A DNA stretch of 64,000 bases, taken from assembly GCF_001426925.1 (NCBI RefSeq), contig NZ_LMFR01000021.1:107590-171589 (forward strand), in the 5' to 3' direction. This document shows, piece by piece, positions 53,944-62,279 of the stretch. Under the pieces are notes generated by a model that saw only the letters and a program-made list of their open reading frames with translations, did not search any database and was not told where the DNA came from. This DNA is from Microbacterium sp. Root53 (lineage in GTDB: Bacteria; Actinomycetota; Actinomycetes; Actinomycetales; Microbacteriaceae). Position numbers and translations under genes: made by a program. Position 1 is the stretch's first letter. Each line of letters begins with the position of its first letter.

Positions 53944-54764
53944 CTACTCGTGTCCGGGGTCGGTCGTCTCCGGTTCCACTGCGGCGGCGTCGGCCTCGAG
54001 CTGGGCGAGGATCGCCGGGACGAGCGCCGCGGCCGTGCGCCGGTAGCCCAGCGCGCTCGGGTGGAACCGGTCGAGGCTGAACAGCCCTGCGGGTCCGCGA
54101 GGAACTCGGCGCCGACCGCGCGCCGCAGCGACACCGGGCGCGCGCCCGCCGCCGCGGCGGCCGCGGCCTGTGCGCGCGCGAGCCGGCGCGAGATCCGCGA
54201 GCTCAGGCTCCGCAGCGGCTGCGGGACGGGGCGCAGCGCGCCGAGGTCGGGGCACGTCCCCACGACGACCGCCGTCCCGCGGGCCCGCAGGCGGCGGATC
54301 GCGTCGGTGAGGTGCGCGACCGCGACCTGATGCGGCACGCGGTGCGTCACGTCGTTGCCGCCGACGACGATCACGGCGACGTCGGCGCGGTAGTCCGGAT
54401 CCAGCCCGTCGAGCTGCCGCGCGAGCGCCGACGACTCCGATCCGACGACCGCCGCCGTGCGCAGCCGCACGGGGCGCTCCAGGCGGGACGCGAGCCCCTT
54501 CGCGACGCGCGCGCCGAGCGTGTCCTTGCGCCGGTGGGCGCCGAGCCCCGCGGCGATCGAGTCGCCGAGCATCAGCAGGTCCAGCGGCGGCGCGTCGAAT
54601 CGCCGGCGCCAGACCCGGTCGGCGTCGGGCGCGATCTCGCCGAGCGGCTTGCCGATCCGCCGGCGCGCGATCGCCGCCTGGCGGCGCAGCAGCGCCCCGG
54701 TGCCGAACACGGCGCCGGCGCCGACGGCCGTCGCGCCGATGATCGCCGCCCTCACACGTGTCAC
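53944..54764 (-). pseudogene. SGNH/GDSL hydrolase gene with a single-base frameshift
   Basis: The first ~227 codons read an SGNH esterase: hydrophobic N-terminus, LLMLGDSIAAGLG with the nucleophile Ser (block I), VIVVGGNDVTH (block III). At about 54085 the frame changes, and the missing C-terminal block continues one frame over as FSLDRFHPSALGYRR, carrying the catalytic Asp/His, and ends PETTDPGHE. One extra C (GGCTG to GGCCTG) would restore a 273-residue enzyme. It is therefore either inactivated or a sequencing deletion. The start is GTG at 54764. Substrate unknown. Confidence 0.75.
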
Positions 54765-54840
54765 AGGACCGCATCCGACCGCATGCGGGTGAACATCCGC
54801 TGTCGCGCGCGTGAAGGGAGCCGGAGTCGTCCGTGCCCGG

Positions 54841-55470
54841 TCAGTGCACGACGGCGAGCAGCACCCCCACGCCGATGAACAGCACGCCGAAGATGCGGTT
54901 CAGCAGGCGCTGCCCCGAGGGGCGCGCCGTGAGACGGGCGAGACCGCGCGCGGCGGTCGCGAAGAAGCCCCACATCACGACGATGTCGATGGCGACCACC
55001 GTGGCGGTGAGCACCGCGTACTGCGGCAGCAGCGGCTGCTCGGGACGGATGAACGAGGGCACGAACGCCACGAAGAACACGATCGCCTTCGGGTTCGTGA
55101 GGTTCACCAGCAGCCCGCGGCGGAACATGGACCACGCGCCCTCGCGCATCGGCACCGCGACCACGCCGTCCACCTCGACCACCGTGGGCCGCGCGAGGAT
55201 CTGCCGCACGCCGAGGTAGATGAGATAGGCCGCTCCCGTGTAGCGGATCACCTCGAACACCACCGGGGACGCGGCGACGATCGCCCCCAGGCCCGCGGCG
55301 ACGATCGCGACGTGGATGACCAGTGCCGCCTGCTGCCCGAGGATGCCCCAGATGGCCCGGCGCCATCCCGACGCGATCGCATTGGCCATGGTGTTCACCG
55401 CGCCCGCGCCGGGGGTGAGCGAGATGATCACGCCCGCGCCGAGCAGCGTGAACCAGAGCGAGAGCGACAC
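54841..55470 (-). CDS. LysE family amino-acid exporter
   Basis: A 209-residue membrane protein with six hydrophobic helices. The family signature LTPGAGAVNTMANAIASGWRRA is near the N-terminus, followed by IRYTGAAYLIYLGVRQIL and LVNLTNPKAIVFFVAFVPSF. It should export amino acids or similar small solutes; the exact one cannot be told. The GTG 55470 start is supported by TAGGAT 8 nt upstream. Divergent from the CDF transporter. Confidence 0.9.
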   Translation of the reverse strand: MSLSLWFTLLGAGVIISLTPGAGAVNTMANAIASGWRRAIWGILGQQAALVIHVAIVAAGLGAIVAASPVVFEVIRYTGAAYLIYLGVRQILARPTVVEVDGVVAVPMREGAWSMFRRGLLVNLTNPKAIVFFVAFVPSFIRPEQPLLPQYAVLTATVVAIDIVVMWGFFATAARGLARLTARPSGQRLLNRIFGVLFIGVGVLLAVVH

Positions 55471-55478
55471 GACTCCCG

Positions 55479-55484
55479 ATCCTA
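55479..55484 (-). promoter_or_regulatory. -10 box (TAGGAT) for the LysE gene, leaderless type
   Basis: Minus-strand TAGGAT ends 8 nt before GTG 55470. Confidence 0.45.
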
Positions 55485-55580
55485 GGACGCCACAGGCCCG
55501 CCGTGCGCAGGCCGTCGAGCATGAGAATCGGCATCATTCCCGAGTAGGGCCCGCGCCGCCGTGACGCGGACCCGCCGCCG

Positions 55581-55586
55581 TAGCCT
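55581..55586 (+). promoter_or_regulatory. -10 box (TAGCCT) for the CDF transporter, leaderless type
   Basis: TAGCCT ends 6 nt before GTG 55593. Confidence 0.45.
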
Positions 55587-55592
55587 GGAGTC

Positions 55593-56504
55593 GTGCACGA
55601 CCACGACCACGGCATCCGCGGCGGCGACAGCCGGCGGCTGCTCGCCGTGTCGCTGGGGATCACCGCGAGCGTCTTCGTCGTGCAGGTGGCCGGCGCGTGG
55701 ATCAGCGGGTCGCTCGCGCTGTTCGCGGACGCCGCGCACATGCTCGCCGACGCGGGCGCGCTGCTGATCGCGCTGCTCGCGAGCGTCGTCGCCGCGCGCC
55801 CCGCGGACGATCGGCGCACCTACGGCTACCAGCGCGCCGAGGTGCTCGGCGCGCTGCTCAACGGAGTCGTGCTGATCGCCCTGTGCGTGTGGATCGCCGT
55901 GGAGGCGGTGCAGCGGCTGCTCGCGCCCGAGGAGCCCGTCGTGGCCGGCGGATGGATGCTCGCGGTCGCCCTCGTGGGCCTCGCGGCCAACGCGGCGGCC
56001 GCGTGGCTGCTGCACCGCGCGCAGCGGCGCAGCATCAACGTGCGCGGCGCGTACCTCGAGGTGCTGGGGGACATGGCGGGCTCGGTCGCGGTGATCGCGG
56101 CGGCCCTGGTCGTCCTCCTCACCGGATGGACGCGCGCCGACGCGATCGCGTCTCTGCTGATCGCGGCGTTCATCGTGCCGCGCGCGATCGGGCTGCTGCG
56201 CGAGGTGTTCTCGGTGCTGGCGGAATCGGCGCCCAAGGGCACGAAGGTCGCCGAGATCCGCGCGCACCTGCTGCGCGCGCCGGGAGTCCGCGACGTGCAC
56301 GACGTCCACGTGTGGCAGCTCACGCGCGGCGCTCCCGTGTTCACGGCTCATGTCGTCGTCGAGCAGGAGGTGCTCGAGCGCGGCGGATCCGCGGCGCTGC
56401 TGACCTCGCTGCAGGGGTGCCTCGCGGACCACTTCGACGTCGCGCACTCGACCTTCCAGCTCGAGGCCGTCGGCCACGAGGACCGCGACGGCGCCCACCA
56501 CTGA
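55593..56504 (+). CDS. Cation diffusion facilitator (CzcD-like) metal exporter
   Basis: A 303-residue proton-driven divalent-metal exporter. It opens with a His/Asp-rich MHDHDHGIRGG, likely metal-binding, followed by six helices (about 17-200). The A-site motif ALFADAAHMLADAGAL and its partner EVLGDMAGSVAVIAA hold the transport-site Asp/His residues. A cytoplasmic ferredoxin-like domain follows (about 210-295, VRDVHDVHVWQL). Zinc, cobalt or cadmium are the usual substrates. The start is GTG with no ribosome site. Confidence 0.93.
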   Translation: MHDHDHGIRGGDSRRLLAVSLGITASVFVVQVAGAWISGSLALFADAAHMLADAGALLIALLASVVAARPADDRRTYGYQRAEVLGALLNGVVLIALCVWIAVEAVQRLLAPEEPVVAGGWMLAVALVGLAANAAAAWLLHRAQRRSINVRGAYLEVLGDMAGSVAVIAAALVVLLTGWTRADAIASLLIAAFIVPRAIGLLREVFSVLAESAPKGTKVAEIRAHLLRAPGVRDVHDVHVWQLTRGAPVFTAHVVVEQEVLERGGSAALLTSLQGCLADHFDVAHSTFQLEAVGHEDRDGAHH

Positions 56505-56533
56505 GCCCGCCGGGCCGCCGCGGGGATGCGGTC

Positions 56534-58927
56534 TCAGGACTCGAGGACGACGTCCGACGGGGCCTTGTCGGCGCGCAGGCCGCGCCAGCGCGGGTGGCGC
56601 ATGCTGCCGCCGGGGGTCCACTCGCCGAACTCGACCTCGCCGACCAGCTCCGGCCGCACCCACAGCGCGTCCCGGGCGTCGGGGGCGGGGACGCCGTGCA
56701 GCGGGTTCTCGTCGGTGCGCAGCGGCTCGAGCGCGGCGCCGAGCTGGCGGAGGGCGCGCTCGCTGAAGCCCGTGCCGACCTTCCCGACGTAGCGCAGGCC
56801 GTCGCCATCCGGCACGCCCAGCAGCAGCGAGCCGATCCCGCCCGCGCGGCCGCCCTTCCCGGGGCGGATGCCGGCGATCACGACCTCCTGGGTGCGGGTC
56901 AGCTTGAGCTTGACCCAGCGCTCGGACCGGCCGGGCCGGTACGGCGAGCGCGGGTCCTTCGCGACGACGCCCTCGAGGTCGTGCTCGCGGGCGATCGCGA
57001 GGGCCTCGTCGAGGTCGTCGAAGACGGGCGGCACGTCGATCGCCGCGCCCGATCCGGCCGCGATGCGCTCGAGCACCGGACGGCGCTCGCGCAGCGGGCG
57101 CGGCGTGACGTCCTCGCCGTCGGCGGCGAGCACGTCGAACAGGTAGAGGCGCGCGGGCGTCCGCCGCATCTCGGCCTGGATGTCCGCGGCCTTCGTGAGA
57201 TGCATCCGGTTCTGCAGCAGGGAGAAGCTCGGGCGGCCACCCGCGTCCAGGGCCACGATCTCGCCGTCGACCACGGCGCTCGCCGCGTGGAGGGAGGCGG
57301 CGCCCGGTGCGGTCAGCTCGGGGTAGCGGTCGGTGATGTCGGCGCCGCTGCGCGCGAACAGGCGCAGCCGGCCGCCGTCCCACACGCCCAGCGCGCGGAC
57401 GCCGTCCCACTTCATCTCGGCCCATCCGCCCGCGCCCATGTCGTGCGCGAGCGCCGCCGTGCCGTTGACGGCGAGCATCGGCTTGGGGGGAGAGGTCGTG
57501 GGGGGTGGCGCCACGGGAGGCTTGGAGGGTTTCGACTCGCCTTCGGCTCGCTCAACCAGCACGGGGTGATGCTGGTCCTTCATCCGGTGCAGCAGCCACT
57601 GGGACTTCTCGCCCTGGCCGCTCGTGCGGATCAGCGCCAGGCGCACGGACTCGCGGCGGCCGTGGAGCGTGAAGATCACCTCGTCGTCGCGCCACTTCTC
57701 GAGCTCGTACGTCCCGGTGTCCCAGATGTCCATGTGCCCGGCGCCGTACTCGCCCTTCGGGATGTCGCCCTCGAAGGTCGCGTACGCGAGCGGGTGGTCC
57801 TCGGTCTGCACCGCGAGGTGGTTGCCCTGGGTGCTCTCGGGGACGCCCTTCGGCACGGCCCAGCTCGCCAGCACGCCGTCGCGCTCGAGCCGCAGGTCGA
57901 AGTGGAGGCGGCGCGCCTCGTGCCGCTGGATCACGAACCGCGGCAGGCCCGCCGTCGTCGGCGCGACGTCATCCGGCATGGGCTCGGGAGTGCGCGACGC
58001 GTCTCGCTTGGCGACGTAGCGCGCGAGCGCACCCTGCGGATCCGGCGCATCGAGCGGCGCGAGCGGGTCGCCCATCCGCTCGACCCGCTCGAGGACCTCG
58101 TCGAAGAGCAGATGGCGCAGGCCCGGGTCGTCGAGCTCCTCCCACGTGCGGGGTGCCGCCACCCAGGGGCGGGCGCGCCCGCGCAGCGAGTACGGGGCGA
58201 TCGTCGTCTTCTTGCCGTTGTTCTGGCTCCAGTCGACCAGCACGCGTCCGGGGCGCACCGCCTTGCTCATCGAGCTGACGACGAGATCCGGATGATCCGC
58301 CTCCAGCGCCTGCGCGAGCGACTTCGCGACCGCCGAGACCTGGGCGCTCGTCTGCGTCCCCGGAAGTCGCGCGTACAGGTGGATGCCCTTGCTGCCGCTC
58401 GTGACGGGCAGCGGATCCAGGCCCATGCCGGTCAGGATGGCGCGCGCGAGCCGCGCGACCTCGGCGCACTCGGCCAGCCCGACGCCGGGCCCGGGGTCCA
58501 GGTCGAGCACGAGCCGGTCGGGCAGGCCGGGCGAGCCGTCGGCCGCGAAGCGCCACTGCGGCACGTGCAGCTCCAGGCTCGCGACCTGCGCGAGGTACAC
58601 GAGCGTGGCGACCTCATCGATCAGCGGGTAGTGCTTCGCGCCCGTGGAGTGCTCGATCGCCTGACGTGGGACCCAGTCCGGCGCGCCGCGCTCGAGGTCC
58701 TTCGCGAAGAACGACGGCAGCGGGTCCTCTGCCGTGCCCACGCCCTCCACCCAGCGCTTGCGCGTGACGGGACGCCCCGCGACGTGGGGGAGGAGCACGG
58801 GCGCGATGCGCGTGACGTACTCGATCACCTCGCCCTTCGTGGTGCCGGTCTCGGGGTACAGCACCTTGTCCAGGTTGGTGACGCGCAGGCGGCGGCCGCC
58901 GATCCGGACCGTCTGCTCGCCTGCCAT
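56534..58927 (-). CDS. ligD: Multifunctional NHEJ ligase LigD
   Basis: A 797-residue protein with three domains in Mycobacterium order. The polymerase/primase domain (about 1-300) has catalytic DLDPGPG at 142-148. The 3'-phosphoesterase domain (about 325-460) has FVIQRHEARRLHFDLRLE with its metal-binding histidines. The ATP-dependent ligase domain (about 480-797) has the adenylated lysine in EMKWDGVRA at 506-509. With Ku it repairs double-strand breaks. ATG 58927 is supported by TACGCT 6 nt upstream. Divergent from ku, 78 nt apart, so the pair is likely co-regulated. Confidence 0.96.
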   Translation of the reverse strand: MAGEQTVRIGGRRLRVTNLDKVLYPETGTTKGEVIEYVTRIAPVLLPHVAGRPVTRKRWVEGVGTAEDPLPSFFAKDLERGAPDWVPRQAIEHSTGAKHYPLIDEVATLVYLAQVASLELHVPQWRFAADGSPGLPDRLVLDLDPGPGVGLAECAEVARLARAILTGMGLDPLPVTSGSKGIHLYARLPGTQTSAQVSAVAKSLAQALEADHPDLVVSSMSKAVRPGRVLVDWSQNNGKKTTIAPYSLRGRARPWVAAPRTWEELDDPGLRHLLFDEVLERVERMGDPLAPLDAPDPQGALARYVAKRDASRTPEPMPDDVAPTTAGLPRFVIQRHEARRLHFDLRLERDGVLASWAVPKGVPESTQGNHLAVQTEDHPLAYATFEGDIPKGEYGAGHMDIWDTGTYELEKWRDDEVIFTLHGRRESVRLALIRTSGQGEKSQWLLHRMKDQHHPVLVERAEGESKPSKPPVAPPPTTSPPKPMLAVNGTAALAHDMGAGGWAEMKWDGVRALGVWDGGRLRLFARSGADITDRYPELTAPGAASLHAASAVVDGEIVALDAGGRPSFSLLQNRMHLTKAADIQAEMRRTPARLYLFDVLAADGEDVTPRPLRERRPVLERIAAGSGAAIDVPPVFDDLDEALAIAREHDLEGVVAKDPRSPYRPGRSERWVKLKLTRTQEVVIAGIRPGKGGRAGGIGSLLLGVPDGDGLRYVGKVGTGFSERALRQLGAALEPLRTDENPLHGVPAPDARDALWVRPELVGEVEFGEWTPGGSMRHPRWRGLRADKAPSDVVLES

Positions 58928-58933
58928 GGACTC

Positions 58934-58939
58934 AGCGTA
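58934..58939 (-). promoter_or_regulatory. -10 box (TACGCT) for ligD, leaderless type
   Basis: Minus-strand TACGCT ends 6 nt before the ligD ATG, in the divergent gap shared with ku. Confidence 0.5.
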
Positions 58940-59005
58940 GGTGCGCGATCCGGGCGGATATCAAGCCCCTGGCCGTGACGCGTGTGACGGGTGTTCACTG
59001 GTGTC

Positions 59006-59890
59006 ATGCGATCGATCTGGAAGGGCGCGCTCACGTTCGGGCTCGTCAACGTGCCGGTCAAGGTGTACGCCGCGACCGAGGACCATGACGTGAGCCTGCA
59101 CCAGGTGCACAACGCCGACGGCGGGCGCATCCGGTATCAGCGCAAGTGCGAGGTGTGCGGCCAGGTGGTGGCGTACGCCGACATCGACCGGGCGTACGAC
59201 GACGGCGACCGCACCGTGGTGCTGACCGAGGAGGACCTCAAGTCGCTGCCGGCCGAGCGCAGCCGCGAGATCGACGTGGTGGAGTTCGTGCCGAGCGAGC
59301 AGGTCGACCCGATCACGTACGACAAGTCGTACTACCTCGAGCCCGACTCCGCGTCGCCCAAGGCGTACGTGCTGCTGCGGCGCACGCTCGAGCAGACCGA
59401 CCGCACCGCGATCGTGCGGTTCTCGCTGCGCCAGAAGACGCGCCTCGCGGCGCTGCGGGTGCGCGGAGACGTGCTCATGCTGCAGACGCTGCTGTGGTCC
59501 GACGAGGTGCGCGAGGTGTCGTTCCCGTCGCTCGAGGAGTCGGTGCGGATCTCCGACAAGGAGCTCGAGCTGTCGTCGAGCCTCGTCGAGAGCTTCTCGA
59601 GCGACTTCGATCCGGACGAGTACGTCGACGAGTACCAGAAGGAGCTGCGCACCCTCATCCAGGCCAAGCTCGAGAAGGGCGACGCGATCGACACCGACGC
59701 GACCTTCGGCGAGTCCGAGGAGGAGGGCGGCGAGGTCATCGACCTGATGGAGGCTCTGCGCGCGAGCGTCGAGCGCTCCCGGGCGTCGCGCGGAGGAAAG
59801 GGCGACGAGAAGAAGCCCGCGGCGAAGGACGAGGCCGACGAGCCCGCCGAGGAGAAGCCCAAGCGCAAGCGCGCGAAGAAGGCGTCGTAG
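59006..59890 (+). CDS. ku: Non-homologous end-joining protein Ku
   Basis: A 294-residue bacterial Ku. The core domain begins MRSIWKGALTFGLVNVPVKVY and includes HQVHNADGGRIRYQRKCEVCG with a CxxC turn and YYLEPDSASPKAYVLLR. A Lys/Glu-rich C-terminal tail (about 255-294) is expected to bind DNA and recruit LigD. Start ATG 59006 gives the universal N-terminus; the upstream GTG at 58991 adds 5 unsupported residues. Divergent from ligD, together forming a complete NHEJ system. Confidence 0.96.
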   Translation: MRSIWKGALTFGLVNVPVKVYAATEDHDVSLHQVHNADGGRIRYQRKCEVCGQVVAYADIDRAYDDGDRTVVLTEEDLKSLPAERSREIDVVEFVPSEQVDPITYDKSYYLEPDSASPKAYVLLRRTLEQTDRTAIVRFSLRQKTRLAALRVRGDVLMLQTLLWSDEVREVSFPSLEESVRISDKELELSSSLVESFSSDFDPDEYVDEYQKELRTLIQAKLEKGDAIDTDATFGESEEEGGEVIDLMEALRASVERSRASRGGKGDEKKPAAKDEADEPAEEKPKRKRAKKAS

Positions 59891-59902
59891 CGGGCGGGCC
59901 GC

Positions 59903-60649
59903 CTACAGCTTGATGTCCGGCGTGCCGTCGCCGTCGATGTCGGCGCCGCGCTGGAACACCTCGGGCTCGAGCACGAGCTCCTCGACCGGCGGCGCCGACT
60001 CGACCAGACGGGCCTTGCGGCGCTCGGCGAAGTAGTGCCAGGCCGTGACGATCACGGTGCCGAGCACGGCGACGATCAGGATCAGGTCGATGTACTCGGT
60101 CACGAACTCGCCCACGAACGGGATGAACGCGATCAGGTAGCCGAGCATCGTGAGGCCGAAGCCCCACAGCACCGCGCCGATCAGGTTGTAGAGCGAGTAC
60201 CGCTTCCACGGCATGTGCCCGACGCCGGCGGCCACCGGCGCGAACGTGCGCACGATGGGGACGAAGCGGGCGAGGATGATCGTGATGCCGCCGAACCGCT
60301 CGAAGAACGCGTTCGTGCGCTCGACGTTCTTGACGCTGAACAGGCCCGACTGCTTGCGCTCGAACACCGCCGGGCCGCCCTTGTGGCCGATGAGGTAGCC
60401 GACCTCTCCGCCCGCGAAGGCGGCGAGAGCGATCAGGCCGCTCGTGATCCAGATGTTCACGCCGAACACGTCGACCGTGTGCGTAAGCAGGCCCGAGATG
60501 ATCAGGAGCGTGTCTCCGGGCAGCAGGAAGCCCACGAGCAGGCCCGTCTCGGAGAACACGATGAGGCACACGACCAGCAGGGCCCAGGGGCCGGCCGCGT
60601 CGATGATCGTCTGCGGATCCAGCCAGGGGATGAGAGCGAGAGGATGCAC
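59903..60649 (-). CDS. DedA/SNARE-associated family membrane protein
   Basis: A 248-residue DedA protein with about five membrane segments. Signature stretches are FSETGLLVGFLLPGDTLLIISG, AFAGGEVGYLIGHKGGPA, and FGGITIILARFVPIVRTFAPVAAGVGHMPW, with the conserved Arg/Pro motif of lipid-scramblase-like members. DedA proteins take part in undecaprenyl phosphate or phospholipid flipping. A 35-residue acidic tail ends with DIDGDGTPDIKL, resembling a dockerin/EF-hand loop. The start is GTG. Convergent with ku. Confidence 0.9.
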   Translation of the reverse strand: MHPLALIPWLDPQTIIDAAGPWALLVVCLIVFSETGLLVGFLLPGDTLLIISGLLTHTVDVFGVNIWITSGLIALAAFAGGEVGYLIGHKGGPAVFERKQSGLFSVKNVERTNAFFERFGGITIILARFVPIVRTFAPVAAGVGHMPWKRYSLYNLIGAVLWGFGLTMLGYLIAFIPFVGEFVTEYIDLILIVAVLGTVIVTAWHYFAERRKARLVESAPPVEELVLEPEVFQRGADIDGDGTPDIKL

Positions 60650-60690
60650 CGTTGTCCTGTCTCGAAGAGCGTGCTGTGAACGACGTTCGT

Positions 60691-60771
60691 GCGGAAGGTG
60701 GGACTTGAACCCACACGCCCGGAGGCACAGGAACCTAAATCCTGCGTGTCTGCCAGTTTCACCACTCCCGC
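60691..60771 (-). tRNA. tRNA-Leu (anticodon UAG)
   Basis: Minus strand. Acceptor arms GCGGGAG and CTTCCGC pair with one G-T wobble, the anticodon stem CAGGA/TCCTG encloses loop TTTAGGT (anticodon TAG, reading CUA/CUN), and the T arm is GTGGG-TTCAAGT-CCCAC. A longer class II variable arm is present. The discriminator base is A and CCA is not encoded. The 3' end faces dedA. Confidence 0.92.
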
Positions 60772-60880
60772 GAGCCCGTCCAGTCTACTGACGGCCCCGT
60801 CCGGTCCGGTGGGGGACAGCCCTCGGGTTCGCTGTGGATAACTTCCCGGCCGATCCGCGTCACGCGGCCATCATGGCCGT

Positions 60881-61138
60881 GTGACCCCCAGCACGTCAGC
60901 CCTCGTGGAGAGGGTGCGCGACCGGCTCCGGGCCGAGCAGGCGGATCCGGCGCGCTCCCCTGAGCTGGTGGCGCGGATCGCGCAGGCCGAGGTGCGTCGG
61001 CACAACGACGTCGCGCTCGCGCGCGGCACCGCGCCGATCGACGACGAGGCCGCGCGGGTGCGAGAGGTGCTGGCCGCCGTCACCGGCTACGGGCCGCTGC
61101 AGCCGTACCTCGACGACCCGGGCGTGGAGAATCTGTGA
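60881..61138 (+). pseudogene. Truncated CpaF/TadA-type secretion ATPase gene (5' fragment)
   Basis: Eighty-five codons of a CpaF-family pilus/Flp ATPase N-terminus: LVERVRDRLRAEQAD, a helical linker, then AVTGYGPLQPYLDDPGVENL, which in intact proteins continues WIN-P and on to the nucleotide-binding core. Here a stop follows directly, and sequence after 61138 shows no ATPase similarity in any frame. The Walker motifs are lost, so this is a remnant. The break probably marks one edge of an inserted island, with the rest of the tad locus displaced or deleted. Confidence 0.75.
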
Positions 61139-61399
61139 ACGATACGCCAAGCTCCCAATCTGCTGATCCGAGTGGGTCGGTTTACTAGCACCGGACCGCC
61201 TCAGGGCGCGTGTGGTGGGACGTTCGAGCCGCAAGCGCTATCGCCCTCTGAGCGGACCGCGGTTATGGCGTGCTGGGATGGTCGGCCCGAGGAGTCGAGT
61301 GGGGCACCGCCTGCGTGAGGCACACGCAGTGGTGTATCGGCGTGCGGTGGCGCGGGTCGTCTTCGGGGCATCCGCGCAGCCGTGATACGCCTGTCGCGC
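61139..61399. other. Gene-free 261-nt stretch at the island junction
   Basis: No credible coding frame, RNA gene or clear repeat is visible here. Open frames present on either strand have no family-like sequence. It lies between the truncated cpaF fragment and the HEPN-like gene and may hold recombination remnants. Confidence 0.5.
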
Positions 61400-62059
61400 T
61401 CAACGCGAGAACGGTACGTTGAGACCGAACAGTCCACCTGTGACTCGTCGAAGGGTTTGATCCAGGAGGTCGACGAAGGTTGCGTCGTCGGGCGCACGGC
61501 CGGGAAGGGAGTCCAGGGCGTAGGTGATACCAAGCTCTCGAACTGTCGCCACGACGAAAGAGAACAGATAGGCCCGTGCCGGAGTCAGTGCCCGGTCCAT
61601 CCACTCGGCGCCGTGTGAGAACTCGATCTCGTCGCCGCGCAGCCGCGCTGCCGCAAGCGTGCGAGCGATCTCCAGCTGCGGTTCTGCGAGCTGGTCAATC
61701 GCGGACCGGATGCGGTCATCCTTTACCCGTCCGATCAACATCTTGAGGTCATCTTCGCTCACGCTATAGCGAAGATCGTGCGCCAGCCGGTTCCGTAGGC
61801 GGTTCAGGTCCCGAACTGCGGCGCTGAGATCGGGAGTGATCCCGTCGACAGCTTCTGCAATCGACAACTTGTGCTCGAAGCGAGCCCGCGACCAATCGAT
61901 CGCGTCTGGGCGAGCCAGCCTTGTGCGTGCCACCTGCTCCAGAAGCACTTCGATCCAGAGGTGGCCGCGAAGGAGCACAGCCAATGCGTCTGCCTCGGCG
62001 AGTCCCTCGACGACATCATGAAACTCGTCGTCGTGGAAGCTGCTCCGGGAATAGGACAT
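61400..62059 (-). CDS. HEPN-like protein (MltR/DUF4145-type), possible toxin
   Basis: A 219-residue helical protein. The segment LLRGHLWIEVLLEQVARTRL and the motif NRLRNRLAHDLRY near residue 105 fit the HEPN/MltR-like fold. The RNRLAH stretch matches the RX4H pattern of HEPN RNases, though MltR-type relatives with the same motif are not known toxins. Start is ATG 62059 or TTG 62068. It is divergent from a type IIG restriction-modification gene and is on the island side of the cpaF break, with less GC-biased codons than the core genes. Role in defence is inference. Confidence 0.65.
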   Translation of the reverse strand: MSYSRSSFHDDEFHDVVEGLAEADALAVLLRGHLWIEVLLEQVARTRLARPDAIDWSRARFEHKLSIAEAVDGITPDLSAAVRDLNRLRNRLAHDLRYSVSEDDLKMLIGRVKDDRIRSAIDQLAEPQLEIARTLAAARLRGDEIEFSHGAEWMDRALTPARAYLFSFVVATVRELGITYALDSLPGRAPDDATFVDLLDQTLRRVTGGLFGLNVPFSR

Positions 62060-62279
62060 GTCTCCCAAACTAGTCCGCTCCTCGGTCGCGACGTGTCGTT
62101 TGCGAATGTAGATCGCGACCGCAGCGCGACTGGACCGCGGCGAGATCGATCACCGCTGCAGGTCCGTGTCGCACCGTTAGCCTGCGAGGGTTCACTACGC
62201 TCACTTGAAGGGTCGTTCCGACCAGCCCTGTGGGGCGGCGCCACAAGGCCGCGGATCGACTTTCGATGACTCCTGGGAG

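Noticed and set aside
60691..60771. tRNA-Leu as attachment site for the island starting near 61138
   Set aside because: The tRNA is on the minus strand and its 3' end points toward dedA, away from the island; no repeat of its 3' end was seen at the cpaF break.
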